Source: Betaproteobacteria bacterium SCN2 (lineage in GTDB: Bacteria; Pseudomonadota; Gammaproteobacteria; Burkholderiales; Thiobacillaceae). From it: 64,000 bases of DNA. Below are positions 54,427 through 64,000 of the stretch, piece after piece. Below the pieces are notes generated by a model, which worked only from the letters and a program-made list of their open reading frames with translations, had not been told where the DNA came from and ran no database searches. Each line of letters starts with the position of its first letter. Position 1 is the stretch's first letter. The translations under genes were made by a program, and so were the position numbers. The stretch spans positions 186,001-250,000 of the forward strand of contig WBSG01000003.1 of assembly GCA_008923285.1 (NCBI GenBank), read 5' to 3'.

Positions 54427-55608
54427 TCAGTTCAACTTGAACGCGGCCACGCCGCCCTTTACGCTCTGTACCGCGAAGCCGGGGCCGATGTCGATGGGCG
54501 TGGCACGCACCGTGCCGTCAGCCTGGGCGCGCGCGGCGAAGCTGCCATCCTCGGTGGAAATCAGATGCACATAGCCTTCCACGTCGGCCACCGCCACGTA
54601 CTTGCCGAGCGACAGCGGCGCGGTCAGCTGGCGATTGGCCAGCTTGTCCTGGCGCCAGGCTGCACGCCCGGTGTCCTTGTCGTAGGCGGTGACGGCATCC
54701 TTGTCGTCGACGACGTAGACATACTGCTCGTCCATCGACAGGCCGGAATCGCTCGAGGTCTCGCGCGCCCAGATCAGCGCGCCCTTGGCACGCTCGTAGC
54801 AGGCCACGCGCCCCTGGAAGGTCACCGCACACACGCGCTGGCCGTCGACCGCCGGCACGCCGACAACGTCATTCACGCGCTCCAGCTCGGTCGCGCCGCG
54901 CGGCATGCTGACCGAAGCTTCCCAGGCCTGCAGCCCACTGGACAATTGGATTGCCGCCAGCTTGCCGCCGGGGAAGCCGGCATAGGCCAGTCCGTCCTTG
55001 ACCGCCAGCGCGGAGACGCCCTGCAGCGACAGGGCCGGCAACTGGCGCGAGTACAACCACTTGCGGCTGCCGTCCGCAACGTCGAGGCCATGCACCTGGC
55101 CGTTGCCGGTGCGCACCAGCACCAGCTCACCCTGAACCACGGGCGGCGCCACGACCATGCTGGTCAGCGTGACCTCCCAACGCTTGGCGCCGCTGGCGGC
55201 ATCGAGCGCGACGACTTCGCCCTTGAGGCCGCCCACCAGCACCAGTCCGGCCCCGGCCCCGACGCCGGCGGAAAGCTTTTTGCCGGTGTCGACGCGCCAG
55301 GTCTCGGCGCCATTCTGCAGATTGACGCGCACCACGCGCCCCGCCTCGCCCGCAGCGTAGACAGCGCCGCCATCCACTGCCGGCGCGAACACGCCCCGCT
55401 CGGCCTCGCCAGCTGTCGCCGCCCAGGCGCGCGACAGCTGGCGTTTCTGCGCGAAATCGACCAGCGGCGCCGGCTGCGCCACCCGTTTCTTGCCGAAACT
55501 GAACCAGCCGGCCACGGTATCGGTGGTTCTGCTGAGAGTGCTGCAGCCGCCGAGCAGCGCGGCAGAAATCAGCACGACGAACGAAGCACGCAGCAGCTTG
55601 CTATTCAT
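54427..55608 (-). CDS. bamB: outer membrane protein assembly factor BamB
   Basis: BamB is a lipoprotein of the Bam complex that scaffolds POTRA domains of BamA (also in this window). The 393-residue preprotein has a signal peptide with lipobox ALLGGC, then an eight-bladed beta-propeller of PQQ-like repeats, visible as repeated YAAGEAGRVVRVNLQNGAETW, VALDAASGAKRWEV and AAIQLSSGLQAWEA blades. Its start overlaps the yfgM stop (ATGA), and der follows after a repeat. The order yfgM-bamB-der is conserved. Confidence 0.95.
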   Translation of the reverse strand: MNSKLLRASFVVLISAALLGGCSTLSRTTDTVAGWFSFGKKRVAQPAPLVDFAQKRQLSRAWAATAGEAERGVFAPAVDGGAVYAAGEAGRVVRVNLQNGAETWRVDTGKKLSAGVGAGAGLVLVGGLKGEVVALDAASGAKRWEVTLTSMVVAPPVVQGELVLVRTGNGQVHGLDVADGSRKWLYSRQLPALSLQGVSALAVKDGLAYAGFPGGKLAAIQLSSGLQAWEASVSMPRGATELERVNDVVGVPAVDGQRVCAVTFQGRVACYERAKGALIWARETSSDSGLSMDEQYVYVVDDKDAVTAYDKDTGRAAWRQDKLANRQLTAPLSLGKYVAVADVEGYVHLISTEDGSFAARAQADGTVRATPIDIGPGFAVQSVKGGVAAFKLN

Positions 55609-56246
55609 TTGGCAGGGCCTCCGAGTGAATCGAGTTTCATCTCCACCACGCCATGCAGCGGATTGTCGTCCTTGAGCCTGGCATACGCGGCGGAATAGGC
55701 CGCGCGCGCTTCCGCGGTCTTGCCCTGGGCCAGGTAGACATCACCCTTGATGTCGTCGAAGCGCGCCGCATAGGCATCGGTATGGGCGGCATTCAGCTGC
55801 TTCAGCGCGCCCTCGTAATCCTTCTCGTCGAGCAGAATGCCGGCCAGGCGCAGGCGCGCCACATCGCGCAGCGCCGCCTCCTTGGTGCTCTCGACCACCC
55901 ACTGCAGCTGCGCCCTGGCGCTCTTGATGTCCTTGCCCTGCACGTTGATGCTGGCAACCAGCATGGCTGCGCGCGTGGCATAAGGCGTGCGGCCATACTT
56001 GTCCACCAGCAAAGCGCCCTGTTCGCGTGCAGTTTTCATGTCGCCTGCCTCCAGCGCGATGCTCATGCTTTCGAAATGCGCTGCCGCTTCGCCCGACTGC
56101 TTCGCAGTGTGGTTCTTCCAGTACTGCCAGCCGGCCACTGCAATCAACACTGCAGACAGGCCATAAATGACGTAATTTCCCCAGCGCTTCCACCACGCCT
56201 TCAGCGCATCAAGTTGTTCCTGTTCTTCCAGATCGAATGCCGCCAT
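55605..56246 (-). CDS. yfgM: YfgM, ancillary SecYEG-associated TPR protein
   Basis: A membrane-anchored periplasmic protein of 213 residues associated with SecYEG and periplasmic chaperones. It begins with the cytoplasmic AAFDLEEQEQLDALKAWWKRWG motif, one membrane helix (about 24-42), then TPR-like helices such as YATRAAMLVASINVQGKD and VARLRLAGILLDEKDYEGAL. It overlaps bamB and lies 130 bases after hisS, separated by a palindromic repeat. Confidence 0.93.
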   Translation of the reverse strand: MAAFDLEEQEQLDALKAWWKRWGNYVIYGLSAVLIAVAGWQYWKNHTAKQSGEAAAHFESMSIALEAGDMKTAREQGALLVDKYGRTPYATRAAMLVASINVQGKDIKSARAQLQWVVESTKEAALRDVARLRLAGILLDEKDYEGALKQLNAAHTDAYAARFDDIKGDVYLAQGKTAEARAAYSAAYARLKDDNPLHGVVEMKLDSLGGPAK

Positions 56247-56276
56247 CTTGCTTCCTTGGTTTGACTTTATCTATTT

Positions 56277-56369
56277 GAACAAAGAGGACATGAGGACAAG
56301 CGGAAACTTCCTTTCATGCATGAATCGTTTCCACATCGCCTTACACCAGTCCCCTTGTCCTCCTTGTTC
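56277..56369. repeat. GAGGACA-type intergenic palindrome, copy 6
   Basis: Left arm 56277-56303 (GAACAAAGAGGACATGAGGA...) and right arm 56346-56369 (complement GAACAAGGAGGACAAGGGGA). The loop is the longest of the family, about 42 bases. It separates hisS from yfgM. Confidence 0.7.
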
Positions 56370-56375
56370 TGAATT

Positions 56376-57635
56376 TCATCTGTGCAACAAAATATCCACG
56401 GCCTCGTCCAGGCTCAGGCTTGCCTGTTCCGCCGCCTCGCGCAGCGGCTTCAGCACCAGCCTGCCTTCCGCCGCCTCGTTGTCGCCGATCACCAGCGCAT
56501 GGCGCGCGCCGCTGGCGTCGGCCTTTTTCATCTGCGACTTGAAGCTGCCGCCGCCGGCATGCATGGCGACAGAAATCCCCTGTTCGCGCAGCCTGCGCGC
56601 CACCTGCCAGGCCCAGCTCGCCGCAGCCTCGCCGGCGTGCACGAGGTATGCATCGGGGGCGTAGCTTGCCGGCTGCACGCCTTCCGTCTCCAGCAGCGCC
56701 AGCAGGCGCTCGATGCCCATGGCGAAGCCGCAGGCCGGCGCGGGCTTGCCACCCAGTTGCTCGATGAGCCCGTCGAAGCGGCCGCCGGCACAGACCGTGC
56801 CCTGCGCGCCGAGCTTGTCGGTCACCCATTCGAACACGGTGCGATTGTAATAGTCGAGCCCGCGCACCAGCCGGGTGTTGATGCGGTATTCGATGCCGAG
56901 ATCGTGCAGGAGTTTCTGCAGCGCGTCGAAGTGGGCGAGCGATTCCTCGTCGAGATCGTCCATCAGCCTGGGCGCAGCTTCCACCAACGCCTGCATGGCA
57001 GGATTTTTTGTGTCCAGGATGCGCAGCGGATTGCTGTGCAGGCGACGTTTCGCGTCCTCGTCCAGCACGTCGAGATTGGCCTCGAAATGCCTGATCAGGC
57101 GCTCGCGGTGGCGACGGCGCGCCTCGGCGTCTCCCAGCGTGTTGAGTTCCAGCACTGGCGACACGCCGAGGCGTTTCCACAAATCGGCGCTCATCAGGAT
57201 ATGCTCGGCGTCGGTATCGGGTCCGGCAAAGCCCAGCGCCTCCACGCCGACCTGGTGGAACTGGCGGTAGCGGCCCTTCTGCGGGCGCTCGTGGCGGAAC
57301 ATCGGGCCCATGTACCACAGGCGCTTGCCGCCGTCGTACAGCAGGTTGTTCTGCACCACGGCGCGCACGCAGGATGCAGTGCCTTCTGGACGCAGGGTCA
57401 GCGATTCGCCGTTGAGTTCGTCGACGAAGGTGTACATCTCCTTTTCGACGATGTCGGTCACCTCGCCGATGGCGCGCTTGAACAGCGCGGTGTGTTCGAG
57501 GATGGGCGTGCGAATCTCGCGGTAGCCGTAGCTTGCCAGCCAGGCTTTCACCGTATCCTCGAAAAATCGCCAGGTATCGGCATCCTGCGGCAGCATGTCG
57601 TTCATGCCGCGGACGCTTTGCAGGTTATTGCTCAT
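56376..57635 (-). CDS. hisS: histidyl-tRNA synthetase
   Basis: A class II synthetase that charges tRNA-His. The 419-residue product is typical. It begins [17 protein letters not shown], has motif 2 in [21 protein letters not shown], the histidine-specific [16 protein letters not shown], and motif 3 with [15 protein letters not shown], followed by the C-terminal anticodon-binding domain. HisZ, its inactive paralogue, is encoded at 43.7 kb. The operon runs ispG-hisS-yfgM-bamB-der with palindromic repeats on both sides of hisS. Confidence 0.97.
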   Translation of the reverse strand: MSNNLQSVRGMNDMLPQDADTWRFFEDTVKAWLASYGYREIRTPILEHTALFKRAIGEVTDIVEKEMYTFVDELNGESLTLRPEGTASCVRAVVQNNLLYDGGKRLWYMGPMFRHERPQKGRYRQFHQVGVEALGFAGPDTDAEHILMSADLWKRLGVSPVLELNTLGDAEARRRHRERLIRHFEANLDVLDEDAKRRLHSNPLRILDTKNPAMQALVEAAPRLMDDLDEESLAHFDALQKLLHDLGIEYRINTRLVRGLDYYNRTVFEWVTDKLGAQGTVCAGGRFDGLIEQLGGKPAPACGFAMGIERLLALLETEGVQPASYAPDAYLVHAGEAAASWAWQVARRLREQGISVAMHAGGGSFKSQMKKADASGARHALVIGDNEAAEGRLVLKPLREAAEQASLSLDEAVDILLHR

Positions 57636-57660
57636 TCTTTATTCAACCAAAACTTTTTTT

Positions 57661-57733
57661 ACAAAGAGGACATATGGACAAGAGGAAACCGTTTTCTGCC
57701 TCACCTTAACTCCTGTCCTCTTGTCCACCTTGT

Positions 57734-57734
<1 letters not shown>
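57661..57734. repeat. GAGGACA-type intergenic palindrome, copy 7
   Basis: Left arm 57661-57685 (ACAAAGAGGACATATGGACA...) and right arm 57710-57734 (complement AACAAGGTGGACAAGAGGAC). The right end merges with the ispG stop codon (57734-57736), reading TTTGAACAAGG on the minus strand, as at copy 3. Confidence 0.72.
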
Positions 57735-58962
<1,228 letters not shown>

Positions 58963-58966
<4 letters not shown>

Positions 58967-59856
58967 GGACTCAGGGTCAGTCGGGCAACGTTGACGGAAG
59001 TGAAAGGCTTGAGGTCGATCGTCTCGCCCTTGTAGATCACTCGCACCTTTTCGGCATTGCCCACCACGAGGTAGAACGGCGCCTTGCCGGCGACCTCGAC
59101 TGCCGAACCGGCCGGGTTCAGGCCGGAATGCACGATCTGTCCGCTGCTGTCGCGCACCTGCACCCAGGAGATTTCGTCGAACTGCAGCCGCAGTCCGCTG
59201 GCTGGCGCCGGCGCGGCTGGCGGGCGGCTTGCGGGCTGCGCAGACGCGGCGGGGGCAGGCGAATTGGCGGATGGGCTTGCTGGCGGCGCGGCTGCCTGCC
59301 CGGCCGCCGCATCCGCTTGCACAGCCGCATCAGCGCCGGCTTCCGGGGTGGCCTGCCCCGCAGCCATCGCAGCGACTGCTGCGTCAGGCTGCGGGTTCTC
59401 CAGCATCGGGGCGGGCGGCGGCGGCGGCGGCAGCGGGCTCTCGACCACGGCTGGCGGTGGCGGCTCGACTTCGTCGCTGGTCAGCCACCAGTAAAGCCCC
59501 AGCGGTATCGCCACGGCCAGGACCACGGCGGCGATTCCTCCCAGCACCCAGGGGGATTTCCAGAACTCCTGATCCGGCGTGAATGGCAGACTTTCCGGCT
59601 CCTGCACCCCGGGCAGCTTGACGACGGCCATCCGGCCCAGCAGTTCATCCGGGTCCAACCCCAGCAACTTGGCATAGTTGCGCACAAAACCGCGCGCGAA
59701 CACCGGCTGCCCGAGGCTGGAAAAATCCTCCGCCTCGATCGCCTCGATCTGGCGCGACATCAGGCGCAGCCGGCTGCCTGCCTCCTGGACGCTCCAGCCC
59801 TTTGCCTCGCGTGCGGCGCGCAGCGTCGCACCGATTCCGAGTCCTTCTTCAGTCAT
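58963..59856 (-). CDS. rodZ: RodZ-like cell-shape protein
   Basis: RodZ links MreB to the elongation machinery. The 297-residue protein has an N-terminal HTH domain (about 8-75, [21 protein letters not shown]), a short juxtamembrane segment, one membrane helix (about 105-125, [20 protein letters not shown]), a long Pro/Ala-rich periplasmic linker and a C-terminal DUF4115 beta domain (about 220-297, [18 protein letters not shown]). The gene between pilW and ispG is typical. Overlap with pilW is ATGA. Confidence 0.9.
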
Positions 59857-60632
59857 TCATACTGTCCTCGCAGCAGCTTCTGCGTTTCTGGCGCGTCCGG
59901 GAAGTTGCGGCGCAACTGCTGGTTGTAGATTGCTTCCTGATTGCGGTCGCCGAGCTTGCGCTCGACCCTCAACCCCAGCCACAGCGCCTCCGCAGTGGGC
60001 GGGGATATTTCCTGGTGACGCGCCAGCAGGTGCTGGGCTTCGTTCAGCTTGCCATTGCGAAAATGCAGGCCGGCGAGCTTGATCGTGGGCAGGGGCGAAT
60101 TCGGCGCCAGCTTCAGCGCCTTGAGGTAATAGGACTCGGCCTGCCGGAGGTCACCCTTGCGCTCGCTGCAGAGGCCGGAATTGGTCATGGCCTGTTCGGG
60201 CTTGTCATACAGGGGGTTGCGCATGGCTTCCGTGAACTCGCTCAAACCCTCGTCATGACGGCCTCGCGTGCACAGAAACCAGCCGTAGCTGTTGTGTGCG
60301 TCAGAGTCGCGCCGGTCGATGTCGAGCGCCCTGCGGAAGTTTTCTTCCGCCAGTTTGTCCTCTTCCAGCTCCATGTAGATCAAGGCCATCAGGTGGTAGG
60401 CGGGGCCGTAGCGATTCTCGATGCTGATCGCCTTCCGTGCCTCATCCAGCGCCACCTTCATCTGGCCGCGATTGAAGTAGGCAAAACCCAGTTCGGTGAA
60501 CACCTTGGCGCGCGAGCGGGCTTCGGTTTCCATCACGGGTGCGCTCATCGTCGAGTCGGACGATGTGCCGACCCCCATGTTCGCACAACCCGACACGAAC
60601 ACCAGCGCCAACAGCCATATCCCTTTTTTCAT
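59853..60632 (-). CDS. pilW: type IV pilus biogenesis/stability lipoprotein PilW
   Basis: PilW (PilF-like) is a TPR lipoprotein that helps the secretin multimerise or stabilises type IV pili. The 259-residue preprotein has a lipobox FVSGC (Cys16), then tetratricopeptide repeats, for example [42 protein letters not shown] and [19 protein letters not shown]. Its start overlaps the rlmN stop (ATGA). The rlmN-pilW-rodZ-ispG order is conserved in betaproteobacteria; no other pil genes are in the window. Confidence 0.92.
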   Translation of the reverse strand: MKKGIWLLALVFVSGCANMGVGTSSDSTMSAPVMETEARSRAKVFTELGFAYFNRGQMKVALDEARKAISIENRYGPAYHLMALIYMELEEDKLAEENFRRALDIDRRDSDAHNSYGWFLCTRGRHDEGLSEFTEAMRNPLYDKPEQAMTNSGLCSERKGDLRQAESYYLKALKLAPNSPLPTIKLAGLHFRNGKLNEAQHLLARHQEISPPTAEALWLGLRVERKLGDRNQEAIYNQQLRRNFPDAPETQKLLRGQYE

Positions 60633-61792
60633 GCCACGCTCCTCTCCAGGCGCTTGATCACCCGTCCCGTCTTGTCCGCCACCTGGCCCGCCAGCTGGCC
60701 GCAGGCGGCGTCGATGTCGTCACCGCGCGTCTTGCGCGTCGTTACCACGTAGCCCGCCTGCTGGAGGATTTCGCGGAAAATCCGCTGCGCCTCGGCACGG
60801 CTCTTGTCATAACCTGAATCCGGGAATGGATTGAAGGGTATCAGGTTGAACTTGCAGGGGGTGTCTTTCACCAGCCCCGCCAGCTGCCGCGCATGTTCCG
60901 GCGTATCGTTCACGCCTGCCAGCATCACGTATTCGAAAGTAATGAAGTCGCGCGGCGCATGCTCGAGATAACGCCGGCATGCCGCCAGCAATTCCTTCAG
61001 CGGGTACTTCCTGTTGATCGGTACGATCTCGTTGCGCAACTCGTCGTCGGGCGCATGCAGGCTGACCGCCAGCGCCACCGGGCAGCGCTCCGCCAGGCGG
61101 TCCATGGCCGGCACGATGCCGGACGTGGAAACCGTCACGCGCCGGCGCGACAACCCGTAGGCATGATCATCCAGCATGACGTCGAGCGCAGTCACCACGT
61201 TCTCGAAGTTGGCCAGCGGCTCGCCCATGCCCATCATCACCACGTTGGTGACGGGGCGCTCGCCCCAGCCGGCTTTTTTCAGCTCGCGCACCGCATGCCA
61301 CAGCTGGCCGATGATTTCGGCAGTCGTGAGGTTGCGGTTGAAACCCTGGCGGCCGGTGGAGCAGAAAGTGCACTCCAGCGCGCAGCCGACCTGGGAAGAA
61401 ATACACAATGTGCCGCGGTAACGCGCCACGTCATCAGGGCTCGCCGTCCCGCGATAGCGCGAGCTGTCTTCATCGGCATCCGCATCGCTGCATCCCGGGG
61501 TGCCTTCCGGGATGAATACCGTCTCGATGCCGTTTCCGATGCCGACATCGAACAGCCACTTGCGCGTGCCGTCGGCCGAAGTCCTGTCGGCCAGCACCGC
61601 CGGCGCGCGCACCTCGGCCAAAGCCATCAGCTTTTCGCGCAGGCTCTTGGCCAGGTCCGTCATCTGCGCGAAGTCAGCCTCCCCACGCTGGTGTATCCAG
61701 TGGAACACCTGCCTGGCGCGAAACGGCTTCTCGCCCTGGCTTGCCAGCCAGTCGGTGAGTAGCGGGAGGTTGAAATCGAGCAGGTTCTGCAA
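60629..61792 (-). CDS. rlmN: dual-specificity 23S rRNA/tRNA adenine-C2 methyltransferase RlmN (with insertion)
   Basis: A radical-SAM enzyme that methylates A2503 of 23S rRNA and A37 of some tRNAs. Of 387 residues, the core has the CX3CX2C cluster at 137, 141 and 144 ([20 protein letters not shown]), [37 protein letters not shown] and the substrate-methylating Cys in [10 protein letters not shown]. Between VFIPE (92-96) and [12 protein letters not shown] (126 on) stand about 29 residues where family members have about two. The start is TTG at 61792, right after the ndk stop. Confidence 0.95.
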   Translation of the reverse strand: MQNLLDFNLPLLTDWLASQGEKPFRARQVFHWIHQRGEADFAQMTDLAKSLREKLMALAEVRAPAVLADRTSADGTRKWLFDVGIGNGIETVFIPEGTPGCSDADADEDSSRYRGTASPDDVARYRGTLCISSQVGCALECTFCSTGRQGFNRNLTTAEIIGQLWHAVRELKKAGWGERPVTNVVMMGMGEPLANFENVVTALDVMLDDHAYGLSRRRVTVSTSGIVPAMDRLAERCPVALAVSLHAPDDELRNEIVPINRKYPLKELLAACRRYLEHAPRDFITFEYVMLAGVNDTPEHARQLAGLVKDTPCKFNLIPFNPFPDSGYDKSRAEAQRIFREILQQAGYVVTTRKTRGDDIDAACGQLAGQVADKTGRVIKRLERSVA

Positions 61793-62218
61793 TTAACGGG
61801 GGCAGAGTTCGGTGGTGGAGAAGAAATAGGCGATTTCCACCGCAGCGGTTTCCGGCGCATCGGAACCATGCACGGCGTTGGCGTCAACGCTCTGCGCAAA
61901 GTCGGCGCGGATGGTTCCCGGCGCGGCCTTCTTGGGGTCGGTGGCGCCCATCAGTTCGCGGTTCTTGGCAATCGCGCCTTCGCCTTCCAGCACCTGGATC
62001 ATCACCGGGCCGGAGATCATGAACTCGACCAGGTCCTTGAAGAAGGGACGCTCCTTGTGCACGGCGTAGAAACCCTCGGCTTCGCGGCGCGACAGGTGCT
62101 TCATCTTGGCGGCCACGACGGTCAGGCCGTTGGTCTCGAAGCGCGAATAGATCTTGCCGATGACATTCTTGCCCACGGCATCGGGTTTGATAATGGAAAG
62201 GGTGCGTTCAATCGCCAT
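61793..62218 (-). CDS. ndk: nucleoside diphosphate kinase
   Basis: Ndk balances NTP and dNTP pools by phosphoryl transfer through His117. The 141-residue protein begins [20 protein letters not shown] and has the active-site [20 protein letters not shown]. The length and motif spacing are standard. It is the first gene of the ndk-rlmN-pilW-rodZ-ispG operon and has a promoter-like pair upstream. Confidence 0.98.
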   Translation of the reverse strand: MAIERTLSIIKPDAVGKNVIGKIYSRFETNGLTVVAAKMKHLSRREAEGFYAVHKERPFFKDLVEFMISGPVMIQVLEGEGAIAKNRELMGATDPKKAAPGTIRADFAQSVDANAVHGSDAPETAAVEIAYFFSTTELCPR

Positions 62219-62285
62219 GCTTTGCTCCAGTCAGGTTTGTAAAGTCGGGTTAAAAAACTGAAAAAGTCTTGAAAATTAGCCCGTT

Positions 62286-62315
62286 AGTATAACCCGGCAA
62301 AGACTTGCCTGTCTT
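62286..62315 (-). promoter_or_regulatory. putative promoter of ndk
   Basis: On the minus strand AAGACA (62310-62315) and TATACT (62286-62291) are 18 bases apart, about 68 bases before the ndk start. The -10 is good, the -35 partial. Confidence 0.5.
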
Positions 62316-62365
62316 GGCCCGGCACACGCTAAACTGGCTTGATTGCCGCTTCCGTGCCCCTTGCC

Positions 62366-62914
62366 ATGAAACTGCGCTTGCTCGCCTCCAGCCTCGCCCT
62401 TCTCCTGCTGTCCGCCTGTACCGGCATTCCCAAGGGCCTTGCCCCCGTACAAGGCTTCGAAATCGACCGCTACCTCGGGCAATGGCACGAAATCGCCCGA
62501 CTGGACCACAGCTTCGAACGCGGCCTCATCGACGTCAGCGCCACCTACAGCCCGCGCGAAGACGGCGGTATCCGGGTGCTGAACCGCGGATACGACCCCG
62601 AGCGCGGCCAGTGGAAGGAGGTCGAAGGGCGTGCCTATTTCCTCGACGGCCCGCAAACCGCAAGCCTGAAAGTCTCCTTCTTCGGCCCCTTCTACGGCGG
62701 CTATCACGTCATCGCACTGGACCGCGAAAACTACCGCCATGCGCTGGTCAGCGGCCCCAGCAGGGAATATTTGTGGATTCTGGCACGTGAGCGGGAATTG
62801 CCAGCCAAAACGCTCGCTTCCCTTGTGGCACAGGCCAGACAGGCCGGCTTCCCGGTTGATCGGCTGATCTATGTAAAACACCGCGAGTCCGGGCCGAACG
62901 CACCCCTAAAATAA
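62366..62914 (+). CDS. blc: bacterial lipocalin (Blc-like lipoprotein)
   Basis: An outer-membrane lipocalin thought to bind lysophospholipids or fatty acids under stress. The 182-residue preprotein has a signal with lipobox LLSAC, the lipocalin GxW motif in RYLGQWHEIARLDHSFERG, ATYSPREDGGIRVLNRGYD, and the mid motif FGPFYGGYHVIALDRENY with SREYLWILARE near the end. ATG at 62366 gives the natural signal peptide; the upstream in-frame codon gives an atypical one. It is monocistronic and divergent from ndk. Confidence 0.92.
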   Translation: MKLRLLASSLALLLLSACTGIPKGLAPVQGFEIDRYLGQWHEIARLDHSFERGLIDVSATYSPREDGGIRVLNRGYDPERGQWKEVEGRAYFLDGPQTASLKVSFFGPFYGGYHVIALDRENYRHALVSGPSREYLWILARERELPAKTLASLVAQARQAGFPVDRLIYVKHRESGPNAPLK

Positions 62915-63082
62915 CGCTAGGAAATTTGCCCAAAGCCGTGTACTGTGGCGGGAATCTGTGGGATTCAAGTTGCAAATGCGGCATCAGTTTGATCGGTTTT
63001 TCCTTGATTTCGATAGATCCGGGCATGTGCCCACAGAGTCTGACAAACAGGCTCAACTGCAATTTTTTTAAGGAAAACTTAA

Positions 63083-63286
63083 ATGCAAACTGGCATCGTT
63101 AAATGGTTCAATGACACCAAAGGCTACGGCTTCATCACTCCGGACGGTGGCGGCGAAGACCTCTTCGCTCACTTCTCCGAGATCAAGGCCAACGGCTTCA
63201 AGACCCTGAAGGAAAACCAGCGCGTTTCCTTCGAAGTGACCACCGGCCCCAAAGGCAAGCAGGCTGCCAACATCCAGCCCGCCTAA
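63083..63286 (+). CDS. cold-shock domain protein
   Basis: A 67-residue single cold-shock-domain protein that binds single-stranded nucleic acid and melts RNA structure. RNP1 KGYGFITP and RNP2 DLFAHFSEI are intact, with the N-terminal TGIVKWFND and C-terminal [13 protein letters not shown] strong AAGGAAA ribosome-binding site lies about nine bases upstream. The upstream gap of some 168 bases to the lipocalin gene suggests a long 5' leader, as is usual for cold-shock genes; I do not identify the promoter with confidence. A strong terminator follows. Confidence 0.96.
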   Translation: MQTGIVKWFNDTKGYGFITPDGGGEDLFAHFSEIKANGFKTLKENQRVSFEVTTGPKGKQAANIQPA

Positions 63287-63303
63287 GCCCGGTCGCTTGA
63301 ACG

Positions 63304-63331
63304 AAAAACCCCGGCATGCCGGGGTTTTTTT
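63304..63331 (+). terminator. intrinsic terminator of the cold-shock gene
   Basis: CCCCGGCATGCCGGGG (63309-63324), a perfect palindrome, is preceded by A5 and followed by seven Ts: a textbook Rho-independent terminator. Confidence 0.9.
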
Positions 63332-63399
63332 ACGCTCGTTGCAATCGCTTCGCCCCGCAGGCCGCATAAGCTTCACACGCCGTTGATATACTTGGGCGC

Positions 63400-64000
63400 A
63401 TGAACATGCAACCGCCCATCAACTCGCTGCAGGAAAGCATCGCCCGCCAGCGCGCAGCCTTGAAGGACATGCTGCGCGAACCGCTTGCGCACACTGCGTC
63501 GGAATGCAGCAAGGCATGGAACGACCGCACAGAACTGGACAATGTGCTGACAAAAGCCCTGGCCAGCCTGCCCATGTGCAAGTACATGTACGCGCTCAAT
63601 ACCGACGCCGTTCAGGTCAGCGACAACATCAGCCGCGAGGGCCTGATCGAAAAGGATTTCGGCCGCGACCGCTCCGATCGTCCCTACATGAACGAGCGCG
63701 TGCCGAGCGAGGGCTTCCTGCTGTCGCAGGCCTACATCAGCCTGCGCGCCAGACGGCCCTCACTGACCGCGATCCAGATCGTGCGCGACGAATCCGGCCG
63801 CGTGCTGGGCTTCGTCGGCGCCGACTTCGACCTGCGCAATCTGCCGCTCACCGGCAAGCTCTACGAGGAGCCCACCTACTGGCGGCAGATCAAGGGTGAC
63901 CCCGCGATCCGCGGCACCGTCTTCCACCAGACGCGCAGCAGCAGCATGATGGACAACAGCATCGACACCGTTCTGGGCGTCATGGAGGAACTCATGGTCG
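63400..64000 (+). CDS. PDC (Cache) sensor-domain protein, 3' end outside window
   Basis: About 200 residues are visible from ATG 63400 and the frame runs off the window. It has no signal peptide or membrane helix at the start (NMQPPINSLQESIARQRAALK). Middle residues 85-145 match a PDC/Cache-type sensor: DFGRDRSDRPYMNERVPSE, then LSQAYISLRARRPSLTAIQI and DESGRVLGFVGADFDLRNLP. The visible part contains no output domain; it may be a cytosolic sensor or carry GGDEF or other domains beyond the edge. Other open frames in this stretch are shadows of it. Confidence 0.82.
   Translation, partial: MNMQPPINSLQESIARQRAALKDMLREPLAHTASECSKAWNDRTELDNVLTKALASLPMCKYMYALNTDAVQVSDNISREGLIEKDFGRDRSDRPYMNERVPSEGFLLSQAYISLRARRPSLTAIQIVRDESGRVLGFVGADFDLRNLPLTGKLYEEPTYWRQIKGDPAIRGTVFHQTRSSSMMDNSIDTVLGVMEELMV

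Overview
The window looks like the core chromosome of a high-GC betaproteobacterium, probably of the Nitrosomonadales or a neighbouring group. This rests on gene order (ligA-zipA-ftsB-eno-kdsA-pyrG; rpsB-tsf-pyrH-frr-uppS-cdsA-dxr-rseP-bamA-skp-lpxD-fabZ-lpxA-lpxB; purA-hisZ-DUF2065-hflC-hflK-hflX-hfq and der-bamB-yfgM-hisS-ispG-rodZ-pilW-rlmN-ndk), on the Gram-negative envelope genes, and on small c-type cytochromes that suggest a respiratory lifestyle. The species cannot be named from the sequence alone. Most genes lie on the minus strand in tightly packed operons, with many ATGA overlaps.

Layout. 1-9 kb: the end of nnrD, then galU, ligA, zipA, ftsB, eno, kdsA and pyrG. 8.9-9.7 kb: a non-coding composite repeat built from nested inverted repeats. 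9.7-19 kb: ppsA and its regulator ppsR (divergent), then a mosaic in which a selenosugar-synthase-like gene (senB), a one-haem Tll0287-like lipoprotein and a B12-dependent ribonucleotide reductase are interleaved with an SpoU methyltransferase, rnhB and lpxB. 18-31 kb: the lipid A / outer-membrane assembly / isoprenoid / translation cluster, read from a good promoter in front of rpsB. 31.7-35 kb: map and glnD on the plus strand. 35-40.7 kb: a small basic protein, a FlaF-like protein, def, a methylthioinosine phosphorylase, hpt, rlmB and rnr, then a divergent tRNA-Leu(CAG). 41-42.3 kb: a two-gene cytochrome module of unknown function. 42.4-48.4 kb: purA, hisZ, DUF2065, hflC, hflK, hflX, hfq. 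48.5-52.9 kb: a GGDEF-EAL protein, galT and a PhoD-like phosphatase inserted between hfq and der. 52.9-62.2 kb: der, bamB, yfgM, hisS, ispG, rodZ, pilW, rlmN, ndk. 62.3-64 kb: lipocalin, cold-shock protein and a truncated PDC-sensor protein.

How the genes fit together. Lipid A synthesis (lpxD, fabZ, lpxA, lpxB), Kdo synthesis (kdsA), outer-membrane protein assembly (bamA, skp, bamB, yfgM) and isoprenoid/phospholipid supply (dxr, ispG, uppS, cdsA) are all here. PpsR sets PEP synthase activity. GlnD reports nitrogen status. The MTI phosphorylase releases hypoxanthine that the adjacent Hpt can turn into IMP.

The least explained signals are: (1) a dispersed family of intergenic palindromes whose arms are runs of GAGGACA-like units, seven copies in 64 kb, several abutting stop codons; (2) the 0.7-kb nested inverted-repeat element at 9.0-9.7 kb; (3) the lipoprotein/membrane cytochrome pair; (4) a senB without senA or senC nearby; (5) an hflX with no ATG, GTG or TTG at its homologous start; (6) an in-frame insertion of about 27 residues in RlmN.
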